Shown piece after piece: positions 55,150 to 63,967 of a DNA stretch of 64,000 nt. The translations under genes were made by a program, and so were the position numbers. The number at the start of each line of letters is the position of its first letter. Position 1 is the first letter of the stretch. The notes below the pieces were generated by a model, which was not told the DNA's origin, made no database searches, and saw only the letters and a list, made by a program, of their open reading frames with translations. The DNA is from Fodinibacter sp963833495 (lineage in GTDB: Bacteria > Actinomycetota > Actinomycetes > Actinomycetales > Dermatophilaceae): NCBI GenBank assembly GCA_963833495.1, contig CAWHYJ010000020.1:248001-312000 (forward strand). The letters run 5' to 3'.

Positions 55150-56158
55150 CTACTTCTCCGGGTTCGACGCATCGGGCTGCTCGGCCAGTGCCGCCAGCCG
55201 AGCCGTCGACCAGCCCGGCGCCTGGCTCACCGCGGCCCACCCGTAGAGGCTCTCGCTGGGCTGGCACAGGTGCCCGTAGCCCCAGGTCATTCCTCCGGTG
55301 CTGACCAGGTCGAGCAGCACCTGGAAGCCGGTGACCTGGGGGTACCACTCCATCCTGGGGGACACGTCCGGCGCACGTTCACCGGGCTGCAACCACACCG
55401 GCGAGCGCACGAACAGGTTGGGCGAGAACCACACCACCGGGTCGGACCCGTGCTGCACGTAGGCGACCCGGTCGGCAAGGACCGGCCCTCGCGGCCGAGG
55501 GAGTCCCAGGTGACCGTCGACCCAGGGCCGCCCGTGCGCAGCGCGGAGGTGGGCGCCTGCTCGATGCCCGACTTGTTGACGAGGTCCTGCGGCGCGAAGA
55601 GCCCGTTGGCCCCGCCCAGAAGCCGCGCACCAGCACACCGGAGACCAGCCCCCAGACCAGCAGCAGGGCGCCCGTGACGCCCAGCACGTTCGCCAGGCGC
55701 TCGGGCAGCATGCGCCGGAACCACCGGATCATCGTGCGGACCAGCAGCCGCAGCGCCCGGGCGATGACGAGCAGCAGGGTCGCGACGAGCAGCGTCACCA
55801 GCGCGAGCACCGGCCACTCCGCCGGCGAGATGGGCTCCATCCCGAACAGGCGCCGCTGGTCGTTCTGCGCCCGACGAACCGCCACTGCGCCAGGGCCACG
55901 GCCAGCACGATGACCCCGACGAGGACGGCCGGCACCACCCGCCGCATCCGTCCGCGAAGCGTGCGGACCTGCAGGTAGTGCCGGAGCGCAGACCCGCCCG
56001 CACCGAAGCCGTACCCGAGCGCGAACGCGACACCGGAGACCGCCCCCTGCACGGCGCTCGACCGCGGCAGCAGCGACGGCGCCCTCGGGGGGTCACGAAT
56101 CCGCGGCTCGAACAGCTCGTGGCTGCCGCTACCGCCGCGCCTAGGGTTGGGTCCATGC
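55150..56158 (-). pseudogene. Alpha/beta-hydrolase membrane protein (PF10081-like), broken and lacking its catalytic core
   Basis: Pieces in different minus-strand frames line up in order with this mycobacterial/actinobacterial family. PSLLPRSSAVQGAVSGVAF (near 56076) and further helices give the N-terminal membrane region. NGLFAPQDLVNKSGIEQAPT and TVTWDSLGREGR start the hydrolase. Then the sequence jumps to RVAYVQHGSDPVVWFSPNLF, PDVSPRMEWYPQVTGFQVLL and MTWGYGHLCQPSESLYGWAA near the C-terminus, stopping at 55150. The central GxSxG-containing portion is missing and at least three frame changes are needed. The exact N-terminal boundary is approximate. Non-functional. Confidence 0.7.
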
Positions 56159-56375
56159 CCCCCAGCAGCACGAGCCTCCCGTCGCCGGCCAGGCCGGGGC
56201 ACGTGTGGGTCGACGCCGCGCTGCCCGCCAGGGTGCGGCTGACGGCCACCGGGGTCGGACGCGTGTTCGGTGCCAGCGAGCTGGGGTCTGCAGCGTGCCA
56301 CCGATGGCGCGACACCGGCATCCCGACGCCGTCCCCCACGACGCCGTCCTCACCCATCGCTACAGCAGGCATCGC

Positions 56376-56840
56376 ATGACCAGCTCCCTGTACTCAATTG
56401 CCCACCTCGAGGAGCAGGAGCGCGAACTGGTGCTCGACGCCTTCACGCTCGAGGACGCCTGGCGGCTGGGGTCCGCCCTCGCGGAACGGGCTGTGCGAGA
56501 GCAGCTTCCGGTCGCCATCGACGTGCGGCGCGCCGAATGGGTGCTCTTCCGGGCGGCGCTGCCGGGGTCGGCGCCCGACCAGGCCGCCTGGATCGACAAG
56601 AAGTCGGCGACGGTCCTGCGCTTCCAGGCCAGCAGCCTGCTCACCGGCCTGCGGATGGAGGCGGAGGGACGCGACCCGTTCGCCGGCGGGTGGCTGGACC
56701 CGGCTCGATACACCATGGCCGGGGGCTCGTTCCCCGTCCGGGTCACCGGTGCCGGACTGGTCGCCGCCGTCACGGTCTCCGGGCTCAGCTCCGACGACGA
56801 CCACACCCTCATCCTCGACGCGCTCCGGGCGCACCGCTGA
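56376..56840 (+). CDS. HbpS/GlcG-like haem-degrading domain protein (UPF0303)
   Basis: 154 residues, a single HbpS-like domain. It shows the UPF0303 pattern: N-terminal helix ERELVLDAFTLEDAWRLGSAL, strand LPVAIDVRRAEWVLFRAAL, DQAAWIDKKSATVLRF and C-terminal SDDDHTLILDALRAHR. Related proteins bind haem or act in oxidative-stress sensing; function in this group is undefined. ATG at 56376 (MTSSLYSIAHLEEQE) chosen by homology of N-terminus. Followed at 13 bp by the CMD protein and may be co-transcribed. Confidence 0.85.
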   Translation: MTSSLYSIAHLEEQERELVLDAFTLEDAWRLGSALAERAVREQLPVAIDVRRAEWVLFRAALPGSAPDQAAWIDKKSATVLRFQASSLLTGLRMEAEGRDPFAGGWLDPARYTMAGGSFPVRVTGAGLVAAVTVSGLSSDDDHTLILDALRAHR

Positions 56841-56853
56841 GAAGGGCGGCAGC

Positions 56854-57630
56854 ATGGCTCCCGACGACAGCCTTCCCGAGTCCTCCGAGCGCCAGGCACA
56901 CGCCGAGGCGACCTACGAGCGACTGTTCGGGCCACGTGACGCTGCCGCGCCCGACGACGACCCCGAGCTGATGCGCATCCTGCGCGGGTTCATCTTCGGC
57001 GACGTCTTCGACACGGGAGTCATCGACGACCGGGCCCGAGAGCTCATCACCGTCACGGTGCTCGCCTGCCTCCAGACCCTTCCGCAGCTCAAGTCCCACA
57101 CGGCTGCCGCACTCAACGTCGGCGTCGAGCCGGTAGCCATCCGTGAAGCCGTCTACCAGCTCGCGCCGTTCATCGGCTTCCCCCGCACGCTCAACGCCGT
57201 CGCGACGGTCAACGAGACCTTCCGTGCCAGGGGCATTCCGCTGCCGCTGCCGGAGCAGGGCACTGTGGCCGATGCCGACAGGTTCAGTGCCGGTTCGGCC
57301 GTCCAAGCACCCTTGTACGGCACCGAGATCCGAGACAACCTGGCCGACCTGCCACAGCCGTTCGACGCCGCACTCCCCCGTTTCCTCACCGAGTTCTGCT
57401 TCGGCGACTTCTACACGCGGGGTGGGCTCACGCTGGCCCAGCGGGAGCTGCTGATCCTGTGCGCCCTGGCCACCATCGGCGACACCGCCGCACAGCTCGG
57501 CCCCCACGGCCGCGCCTGCCTCGACACCGGCAACACCACGACCGAGGTGATCGCCGCGCTCGTGCACTGCTTCCCCTACATCGGCTTCCCGCGCGCCGTT
57601 GCAGCCATCCGGGCGGTCAAGGCCCTGTAG
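56854..57630 (+). CDS. Carboxymuconolactone decarboxylase family protein, two CMD domains
   Basis: 258 residues. Two copies of the CMD fold: ELITVTVLACLQTLPQLKSH (first) and RELLILCALATIGDTAAQLG (second), each followed by an I(R/A)xA(V/L)xxxxPxIGFPR motif (REAVYQLAPFIGFPRTLNA; IAALVHCFPYIGFPRAVAA). AhpD-type CxxC pairs are absent, so it is closer to the dicarboxylate or unassigned CMD branch than to peroxidases. Starts MAPDDSLPESSERQ with an AAGGG segment upstream. Confidence 0.88.
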   Translation: MAPDDSLPESSERQAHAEATYERLFGPRDAAAPDDDPELMRILRGFIFGDVFDTGVIDDRARELITVTVLACLQTLPQLKSHTAAALNVGVEPVAIREAVYQLAPFIGFPRTLNAVATVNETFRARGIPLPLPEQGTVADADRFSAGSAVQAPLYGTEIRDNLADLPQPFDAALPRFLTEFCFGDFYTRGGLTLAQRELLILCALATIGDTAAQLGPHGRACLDTGNTTTEVIAALVHCFPYIGFPRAVAAIRAVKAL

Positions 57631-57689
57631 GCACCGGTCGTGCTGCCCGCAGGGGCCGCATGTCGGCTCCTCGTGTGGGTGATGGAGGG

Positions 57690-58066
57690 TCAGGCTTCCG
57701 GGATGTCGCACCCGAAGGCCGCGCGAGTGACCGCCTCGGGCGGAGGTCCACCAGGCACCCCGGTGTCGAGGGCGTCGACGACGGCGAGCTCGTCGTCGGT
57801 GAGCTCGAAGCCGAACACGTCGAGGTTCTCGGCGATCCGGGAGGGTGTGACGGACTTGGGTTGACCGACCGACCGTGCTGCAGTTGCCAGCGCAGCATCA
57901 CCTGTTGGCGTGCGCCCGTGGGCCTGCGCGATGCCGTTGATGACCGGGTCCTCCAACGTGATGCCGCCGATGGGCGACCAGGCCTGGGTGACGATGCCGT
58001 GCTCGGCGTTCGCGGCGAGGACGTCGGGCTGGCGGAAGTAGGGGTGCACCTCCACCTGGTTGAGCT
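57690..58066 (-). pseudogene. Aldo/keto reductase, C-terminal fragment
   Basis: Encodes the last about 120 residues of an AKR: QVEVHPYFRQPDVLAANAEH, GIVTQAWSPIGG, KSVTPSRIAENLDVFGFEL and the C-terminal VDALDTGVPGGPPPEAV. The N-terminal (beta/alpha)8 half, including the catalytic Asp/Tyr/Lys/His, is absent: a TAG lies directly before the fragment. In the middle a short out-of-frame segment (GDAALATAARSVGQ) replaces QVMLRWQLQHGRSV, which is intact in another frame, so two compensating frameshifts occurred. Non-functional. Confidence 0.75.
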
Positions 58067-58279
58067 ACCGACCGAGCTCCTCGGTGGACTCAGCCGCTTG
58101 GCGTCCAGCGTCGTGTGGCGGCTGCTCCGGCGGACAGACCGCTCTGCGACCTGGAGGTCGATCGCGAATGCCGTCATTCTGAGTTCGACCAGGCCACGCA
58201 TCGGTACTCTGGCCAGCGATGCTGTCGCTGGGTCGCGACCGGTACCCCACGTCGTCAAGTTGCTGAATTCCGAGGGCAT

Positions 58280-59356
58280 ATGCGCACACCACGCCTGGAC
58301 GCTGACCACGCCGGGACCGCGGCACTGCTGGCGATCGGTTGGCTGCTGGGGATGATCGTGCTGGACCTCGTGCTGCCCAGCGTCGTGGTGCCCGACCCCC
58401 TCTTTGCCATTGCCCCACTGATCGCGTGCAGCGTGCTGTCCCCGCGGGTGACTGCTGGGTTCGGTGGCGCTGCGATTGTGTGCTTGGTGTGGTCGGGGTG
58501 GTGGAACCACGCCTGGGACAGCCCGCAACAGTGGATACGCCTTCTCGACGTCGTTCTGGTCAGCGTTGCAGCTGTTCTGCTCGCCATCGTCCGGGTCCAC
58601 CGTGAGCGTCACCTGACGCGGGTCACCGCCATCGCCGAGGCCGCTCAGCGGGTCATCCTGCCGACCGTGCCTTCGAGCACCGGCACCGTCAGTGCGGCCT
58701 CCAGGTACCTGTCCGCCGCAACGGACGCGGTCATCGGCGGGGACCTGTACGACTGCAGCGTCACCCAGGGCTTCACCCGGTTCATCGTCGGCGACGTCCG
58801 CGGCAAGGGACTGGAAGCCGTCGAGCACGCCGCGCGGGTGATTCGAGCCTTCCGGCAGGCCGCGGCCACGAAAGCCACCCTGGCCGGCGCGGTCAAGGAC
58901 ATGAACTCCTACCTCACCCCCTTCCTGGGCCCGGAGGACTTCGTCACGGCACTTCTGGTGGACCTGACCTTCCCCGAGACCATCATCGTGACCAGCTGCG
59001 GCCACCCGCCCGCCATCCTGGTTCGACCCGACGGCTCCGCGACCTTCCTGGAACCCCCCGCAGGGTTGCCGCTCGGCATCGGCGACGACGCCGTGGAGCA
59101 GAGCTACCCATGGGCAGCGGGCGACCGGCTCCTGCTCTACACCGACGGTCTCAGCGAAGCCCGAGACGCCGACGCTGAGTTCCTACCCCTTCTGGACATC
59201 GCCCCGATGCTCGCCACGGGCAACCTGGAGCAGGCCTTGGAAGCGCTGCTGTCGCGGGCCAGGGCCCACGTGCCCGACGGGGCGCTCGGTGACGACCTGG
59301 CTGTCCTTCTCCTGGAGAACACCATGGCGCCAGTCGCGGCGTCCCCCCTCCGTTGA
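58280..59356 (+). CDS. SpoIIE-type PP2C serine phosphatase, membrane-anchored
   Basis: 358 residues. Four to five N-terminal helices (residues about 10-105: ALLAIGWLLGMIVLDLVLP, FAIAPLIACSVLSPRVTAGF, LDVVLVSVAAVLLAIVRV) precede a PP2C/SpoIIE domain with GGDLYDC, IVGDVRGKGLEAVEHAA, TSCGHPPAIL, LLLYTDGLSEARD and DDLAVLLLEN, the metal-binding Asp residues being in place. It likely dephosphorylates an anti-anti-sigma factor in a partner-switch pathway; no anti-sigma gene is nearby. AGGG lies 4 nt before the ATG. Confidence 0.9.
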   Translation: MRTPRLDADHAGTAALLAIGWLLGMIVLDLVLPSVVVPDPLFAIAPLIACSVLSPRVTAGFGGAAIVCLVWSGWWNHAWDSPQQWIRLLDVVLVSVAAVLLAIVRVHRERHLTRVTAIAEAAQRVILPTVPSSTGTVSAASRYLSAATDAVIGGDLYDCSVTQGFTRFIVGDVRGKGLEAVEHAARVIRAFRQAAATKATLAGAVKDMNSYLTPFLGPEDFVTALLVDLTFPETIIVTSCGHPPAILVRPDGSATFLEPPAGLPLGIGDDAVEQSYPWAAGDRLLLYTDGLSEARDADAEFLPLLDIAPMLATGNLEQALEALLSRARAHVPDGALGDDLAVLLLENTMAPVAASPLR

Positions 59357-59422
59357 GACCACCCGACAGCGTGGTGTGTACGCACGCTGTCCGGCTGGCG
59401 GTCGGATGACACCTCAACACGA

Positions 59423-59686
59423 CTACTCGTGGTCGCCGTACTGCGCAGCCTTCCTTCGCTCAAGCCGCCAGTGGACATCGTGGGTCTCCGGGTGACGCCA
59501 CTCGCTCATCCGGTACTCGAAGCCGGGAAGCAGAACGATCGGCATGGGCTCCGGAACAGACGGTCCAACCACACCGACCACCATCTTGGCGTCGAGCGGG
59601 ATGAACGGGGACCGCGCCGAGACCGGCTCCGTGATGACCTCGACAGCTTCTCCATAGGGGCGCGCCATGAGGCCAGACAGTAGCAC
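59423..59686 (-). CDS. Small hypothetical protein
   Basis: 87 residues from a GTG start that has a good AGGAG 5 nt upstream; an in-frame ATG 18 bp later (81 residues, MARPYGEAVEVITEPVSARS) lacks one. No family recognised. Soluble, with a beta-rich middle (AKMVVGVVGPSVPEPMPIVL) and charged C-terminus (WRHPETHDVHWRLERRKAAQ). Between the phosphatase and the Ser/Thr kinase genes, on the opposite strand. Confidence 0.5.
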   Translation of the reverse strand: MLLSGLMARPYGEAVEVITEPVSARSPFIPLDAKMVVGVVGPSVPEPMPIVLLPGFEYRMSEWRHPETHDVHWRLERRKAAQYGDHE

Positions 59687-59855
59687 TATTACTCCTGAGG
59701 ACTTCCATAGGAACCGAGTAAGCAACAGGATAGATTCGTGAGAGACTCCCTATGTGGTGCACGCTGCACCGCCCTATGTACCCAGGAGTCAAGTCAATGT
59801 GCTCGACGACGATGTTCGAGCCGCCGAAGGTTCCGCTGGGTCTGGTGGACGCCTC

Positions 59856-60827
59856 ATGAACCGGTTGCACGAGGGGTTCGTCTTGGGGGGCAGGTACACC
59901 CTCCAGGCGCACATCGCCTCAGGTGGCATGGCTGACGTCTGGGCCGGCCGGGACGAGGTGCTCCGTCGAGACGTCGCGGTCAAGGTGATGCGCCCCGACG
60001 TCGAGCACGAGAAGCTGTTCTCCCTGCGGTTCCGCGACGAGGCGGTGCACTCCGCCGGGCTCCTGCACGCCAACATCGCGACCGTCTTCGACTACGGCGA
60101 GGACGACGGCTTGGCCTATCTCGTCGTGGAGCTCGTCGACGGCCAGCCGCTGTCCGCGATGCTTCGTGAGCGCGGCCCGTTGCCGCACGCGGAGGCCCGT
60201 TCCATCATGGGTCAGGCAGCGCTCGCCCTGGGAGTCGCGCACAAGGCACGCGTGGTGCACCGCGACGTGAAACCGGCCAACATCATCATCCGCAGGGACG
60301 GCTTGGTGAAGCTCACCGACTTCGGAATCGCCCGAGCCCTCGACGCCTCAGGGCACACCCTCCACGGCGAGCTGCTGGGCACCCCCAACTACATGAGCCC
60401 CGAGCAGGTGCTGGGACAGGCAGCCACCGGCGCGAGTGACCTCTACGCGTTGGGCGTCGTTGCACACGAGATGCTCAGCGGGCAACGGCCCTTCGACCGA
60501 GAGACACCAATCGCCACCGCCTTCAGCCAGGTCCAGGATCCCCCGCCACCCCTGCCGGGTGACCTGCCGGAGGATCTTGCCCTGGTGATCGAGGACTGCC
60601 TCCAGAAGGATCCACAGCAACGACCCCCGCACGCCACGGCTGTCGCGCTGCGGCTCGGTCTGGGCGACAACGAGGTCATGGGGCTGGGTCTGGGCCTGGT
60701 GTGGTCCGCGAACGACCCCGGCCCCGGCGGGGGCGGCACGGTTGACACCTCGCCCGACACGCTACCGACCGGACTGAGTGGTGGGGCCCGTCGCCAACCC
60801 CGTCGTGGACTTGAGGTGGCCGAGTAG
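59856..60827 (+). CDS. Serine/threonine protein kinase (PknB-like, kinase domain only)
   Basis: 323 residues. Gly-rich loop IASGGMADVWAG, Lys43 (DVAVKVM), catalytic HRDVKPANI with Asp137, DFG Asp155 (DFGIA), GTPNYMSPEQV activation loop end, and DLYALGVVAHEML. The usual juxtamembrane helix and PASTA domains are absent; after the kinase fold there is only a short Gly/Pro-rich tail. So it is a soluble kinase. The ATG at MNRLHEGFVLGGRYTL gives the normal N-terminus; a GTG at 59754 would add 34 residues without similarity. The GAF-ANTAR gene follows, 0-81 bp away depending on its start. Confidence 0.9.
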   Translation: MNRLHEGFVLGGRYTLQAHIASGGMADVWAGRDEVLRRDVAVKVMRPDVEHEKLFSLRFRDEAVHSAGLLHANIATVFDYGEDDGLAYLVVELVDGQPLSAMLRERGPLPHAEARSIMGQAALALGVAHKARVVHRDVKPANIIIRRDGLVKLTDFGIARALDASGHTLHGELLGTPNYMSPEQVLGQAATGASDLYALGVVAHEMLSGQRPFDRETPIATAFSQVQDPPPPLPGDLPEDLALVIEDCLQKDPQQRPPHATAVALRLGLGDNEVMGLGLGLVWSANDPGPGGGGTVDTSPDTLPTGLSGGARRQPRRGLEVAE

Positions 60828-60908
60828 ATGGAACCGCCTGAGCACAGGATGCCGCACGGCGCCTGCTTGGCCCCGCTCCCACCACCGCTGGAACCAGGAG
60901 CGGCCTTC

Positions 60909-61709
60909 ATGCCGTCGCTGTCTTCAGATGCGTCGACAAGCCCGGAGCCACCAGCATGGGGTGAGCTTCTCGACCTCGCGGCCGCGATGGCAGACCTCGC
61001 AGACCGGGCCACGACGGCTGAGGGCCTGCCAGCACTGCACGACTTGGTCAGCCTCACGGTGGCGCAGGTCCCTTCGGCGTGCTGGGCGAGCATGACGGTG
61101 TTGCGGGCGAAGAAGTTCCGCACCGAGGCAGCCACCCACCCTGGTGCAACCAAGGCGGACGTCCTGCAGTACGAGATGGGTTTCGGGCCGTGCGTGGACG
61201 CCGTGCGCGACGACTCTGTCTACGTCAGCGGCGACGTGGCCGGCGACGAGCGGTGGCCGAAGTGGGGTGCGCGGGTGTACGCCGAGCTCGGGGTGCGCAG
61301 CGTGCTGTCGCAGCGCCTTCGGCTCAGCGGCGACTTCGGCGTCATCGCCGCGCTGAACGTCTACTCCCACTCCGGCGACGCCTTCGACCAGCAGGCCCGC
61401 GCGGTAGGTCTGGTTCTTGCCACGCACGGCGGACTGCTGATGAACACCCTGCTCGCCAGTGACCGGGCACGGAACCTCAAGCGCGCCCTGGAGACCAACC
61501 GAGAGATCGGGGTCGCCATCGGGGTCCTGATGCATCGATACCGACTCAGCCGCACGCAAGCGTTCGACGTCCTGCGCGCGGCCAGCCAGGACTCCAACCG
61601 CAAGCTCGCCGACATCGCGATCGAGGTTGTCGACACCGGCACCTTGAGCATCCGCGGTTGGTCCGCGAATCCAGAAGCGGGCTCGGCCACCGGGTCAGCG
61701 CCGGCCTGA
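60909..61709 (+). CDS. GAF-ANTAR transcription antitermination regulator
   Basis: 266 residues. GAF domain about 40-180 (ALHDLVSLTVAQVPSACWAS ... GVIAALNVYSHSGDAFDQQA) and C-terminal ANTAR domain (REIGVAIGVLMHRYRLSRTQ, AFDVLRAASQDSNRKLADIA), which binds two-hairpin leader RNAs to prevent termination. The ATG at 60909 was preferred for AGGAG at 8 nt; an earlier ATG at 60828, touching the kinase stop, is possible and would add 27 low-complexity residues. Could be a substrate of the adjacent kinase; inferred only from position. Confidence 0.88.
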   Translation: MPSLSSDASTSPEPPAWGELLDLAAAMADLADRATTAEGLPALHDLVSLTVAQVPSACWASMTVLRAKKFRTEAATHPGATKADVLQYEMGFGPCVDAVRDDSVYVSGDVAGDERWPKWGARVYAELGVRSVLSQRLRLSGDFGVIAALNVYSHSGDAFDQQARAVGLVLATHGGLLMNTLLASDRARNLKRALETNREIGVAIGVLMHRYRLSRTQAFDVLRAASQDSNRKLADIAIEVVDTGTLSIRGWSANPEAGSATGSAPA

Positions 61710-62075
61710 TCACTCGTTCATCACGATGCATTGCGGACCAGACATCTGATCCACCCGCCAACACTCCACGTCACACGCCGATCCCACGAGCCCGCGCCGG
61801 CCAGCTTTGCCTCTCATCGGCACCCCTCTCTCATCGCCGCCAAAGGGCCATGTCGTTCTGCTGCTCGGGGTCCTCGGCGTCGCTGTACGCGCGGCCATCA
61901 TCATCCTGCTTGGATCGCGCGGTTGCGGCGGGCGATGGCTCCGCCTGGACGATGCTCGCCATCGTGGTGATCGCGGTGCTCTTGTTGGGGGGCCCTTGCA
62001 GGGTCTGGGCGGGCTTCCACGAGTAGCGTCGCGGTGTCCCAGACCCCTGCGCCGCTGCCCTGGACGGGGACGGGC
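61710..62075. other. Gene-free stretch
   Basis: I see no supported gene in these 366 bp. Open frames exist on both strands but lack ribosome sites and show no recognisable domain; one plus frame has a short hydrophobic run (AWTMLAIVVIAVLLLGG) that could be a remnant. Confidence 0.5.
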
Positions 62076-62261
62076 TCACACGCCAGAACGCCCGCAGGTG
62101 TCACAGGAGAATTCGCCGCGGTCGCCCTTCCATTCCAACCGCAGCCCACCGACGACGCCACACTCGGGGCACGCCATCGTCGGGGTCATCCGCGCGAGCG
62201 TGGCCCTGCTCCACTCACGGCCGCTGCTGCCTTCTTGGTCCTGCACGGGGGTTTCGCTCAC
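62076..62261 (-). CDS. Small zinc-ribbon protein
   Basis: 61 residues from a GTG start (VSETPVQDQEGSSGREWS). The C-terminal half has two CxxC knuckles, TMACPECGVVGG and FSCDTCGRSGV, 20 residues apart, typical of a small structural zinc ribbon. No Shine-Dalgarno is visible; a leaderless transcript or the ATG at MACPEC are possible. Not assigned to a named family. Confidence 0.45.
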   Translation of the reverse strand: MSETPVQDQEGSSGREWSRATLARMTPTMACPECGVVGGLRLEWKGDRGEFSCDTCGRSGV

Positions 62262-62779
62262 GAGAAGTACGTTAGAGCGTCCGTTGCACAGCACCGAGCG
62301 GGTACCAATCGGTGTCTAAGGATGTACCTGAAACGTTCACCTTCATTGTCCGTCGTCGTTTGTGTCCCCGGGAAACCTGCGGAGGCGGTGATTTCCTTGC
62401 CAGACGGTTCCCAGCGGAGGAGCGCTCACCTACCTCCGATCTGCAGAAACGTATTGAGGCGCCCTCGGTGCGGGAAGCGGCTGGACTCGCCGAGCGGAGG
62501 GCTGGGTGCCGAGGCGGGATGCTGGAGCCCCTGCCAGCCCGGCGTCCCGCACCAGGCTTGCGGTGATGTCATGCCACATCAGCCCCGTGTCCGCGGGTGG
62601 TGCAACTCCGGTCCGGTCTTGAGCGGCGTGCCCTTGCTGGCGTGGAGGGCCATGCGTGCACCTTCGCGTGTAACTGCCAGTGCTCGGTGGCGGGGTGGGG
62701 CCACAACCAACGTGCTTGTGTCGGCTGCCCACTGGGCTGCCGCCATTCGGTGTGTCTCTGCGCGCTGGTTCGACTGGCC
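62262..62779. other. Gene-free stretch
   Basis: About 520 bp with no gene I can support. GC is lower in the first 100 bp (TTCACCTTCATTG, GTCGTCGTTTGTG) than in the rest of the window. Frames are interrupted or without domain similarity. Confidence 0.5.
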
Positions 62780-62953
62780 GCATCAGCGATGTCGATGTAG
62801 GGGACCTCGATCGCGTTGTTGCCGTGGCCGAGGCGGTTCCACGGGGGCACGTCGGGTTGCACGTTGCCGGCCGCGTCGGTGGCGCGTGCCCGGAGCGTGT
62901 GTCGGCCCACACTGGGCGACTGCCAGGTGTACGACCAGTCCTGCCACTGCGCG
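62780..62953 (-). pseudogene. Remnant of a sulfite-oxidase-type Mo-cofactor dimerisation domain
   Basis: A minus-strand segment encodes WQDWSYTWQSPSVGRHTLRA, RATDAAGNVQPDVPPWNRLG and HGNNAIEVPYIDI. This is the C-terminal end of the dimerisation domain of YedY/sulfite-oxidase-like molybdenum enzymes. Only about 55 residues remain, with no start and no catalytic domain; the similarity stops abruptly at 62953, where an unrelated plus-strand frame begins. A rearrangement scar. Confidence 0.65.
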
Positions 62954-63367
62954 GATGGCGCACATCCTGGACTACGACGCCGAGTCGCTACGGTGGGTGG
63001 CCGACAACTGGCAGGTGTCGAGCACCCCACAGGCCAACGCGCAGGTCCGGCAGGTGGCGGCCGAGGCGCACGCCCTTGCAGTCGGCAGCCGCCTTCCCGA
63101 CCCGGGCGTCTGAGGGCCCGAGAGGAAAGCCCCGCCGTCGGGGTCGGGCTCAGCGGACCTCGTGTGTGCAGTCCGGGAGCCGAGACGATCAGCGAACAGG
63201 AACGCCCGCTATCGGCTACGGCACCTGAATCGAAACGCGTCTCATCGCCGCACATCGCTCCGACCGATCGCCGGCAATGCGCCACCGCGCCCGGATAGGT
63301 GCCGTGGGAGGTGGCGCGAATCCTCTGGCGTCCAGATGCTCCAAGCACGTGGCCGTAGGCTGCCGGC
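62954..63367. other. Stretch with only an uncertain short frame
   Basis: A 52-codon plus frame (62955-63113: MAHILDYDAESLRWVADNWQ ... SRLPDPGV) has codon usage like a real protein end but no ribosome site or recognised family, so it may be the tail of a lost gene. From 63114 to 63367 I see nothing supported. Confidence 0.4.
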
Positions 63368-63967
63368 ATGTCGATGGTCCACGCCGACGCGGTGTTCTTC
63401 GAGGACGACAGGGCGTTCGAGACCTGGCTTGCCGACAACGCGTCGACCGCCACGCACGTGTGGGTTCGGATGGCCAAGAAGGGCACCGGCGTCACGTCGA
63501 TCGACTGGACGAGGGCCGTGGACGTGGCGCTCTGCTTCGGCTGGATCGACGGGATCTCCCGGCGGATCGACGACGAGTGGTACGTGCAGCGGTTCACCCC
63601 TCGGCGCGCGAAGAGCGTCTGGTCGAAGATCAACCGCGAGCGCATTGAGCGACTGACCGCCGAGGGGCGGATGCGGCCCGCCGGACTGGCCGAGGTGGAA
63701 AGGGCGAAGGCGGATGGCCGATGGGCCGCCGCCTACGACAGCCCGGCCACCGCGGTCGTGCCCGACGACCTCGCCGCCGCCCTGGCCGCGCGCGACCTCA
63801 CCGATGTCTACGCCGCGCTGGACAGCCGGAACCGCTTCGCTTTCCTCAATCGCATCCAAACCGCAGTGCGACCGCAGACCCGCAGCCGCCGCATCGAACA
63901 GCTCACCGACGCCCTCGCCCAGGGCAAGACCCCCTACCCGGCGCCGAAGAAGAAGTCCGGTCCCTAG
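63368..63967 (+). CDS. YdeI/OmpD-associated family protein
   Basis: 199 residues. It matches the YdeI/OmdA group (bacteriocin-protection-like proteins): FEDDRAFETWLADNASTATH, VDVALCFGWIDGISRRIDDE, WYVQRFTPRRAKSVWSKINR, VPDDLAAALAARDLTDVYAA, and the Lys/Arg-rich end RIEQLTDALAQGKTPYPAPK. Soluble; molecular function unknown. ATG at MSMVHADAVFFEDD; no strong Shine-Dalgarno. Stands alone after the degraded region. Confidence 0.88.
   Translation: MSMVHADAVFFEDDRAFETWLADNASTATHVWVRMAKKGTGVTSIDWTRAVDVALCFGWIDGISRRIDDEWYVQRFTPRRAKSVWSKINRERIERLTAEGRMRPAGLAEVERAKADGRWAAAYDSPATAVVPDDLAAALAARDLTDVYAALDSRNRFAFLNRIQTAVRPQTRSRRIEQLTDALAQGKTPYPAPKKKSGP

Noticed and set aside
54880..55677. 265-codon plus frame after the peroxidase as a gene
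   Set aside because: Its GTG is inside the terminator hairpin and its second half is antisense to the hydrolase remnant; only a short remnant is supported.
56156..56379. Short plus frame MPPSSTSLPSPARPGHVWVD
   Set aside because: Slightly protein-like, but no ribosome site, no recognised domain, and it overlaps the uncertain end of the hydrolase remnant.
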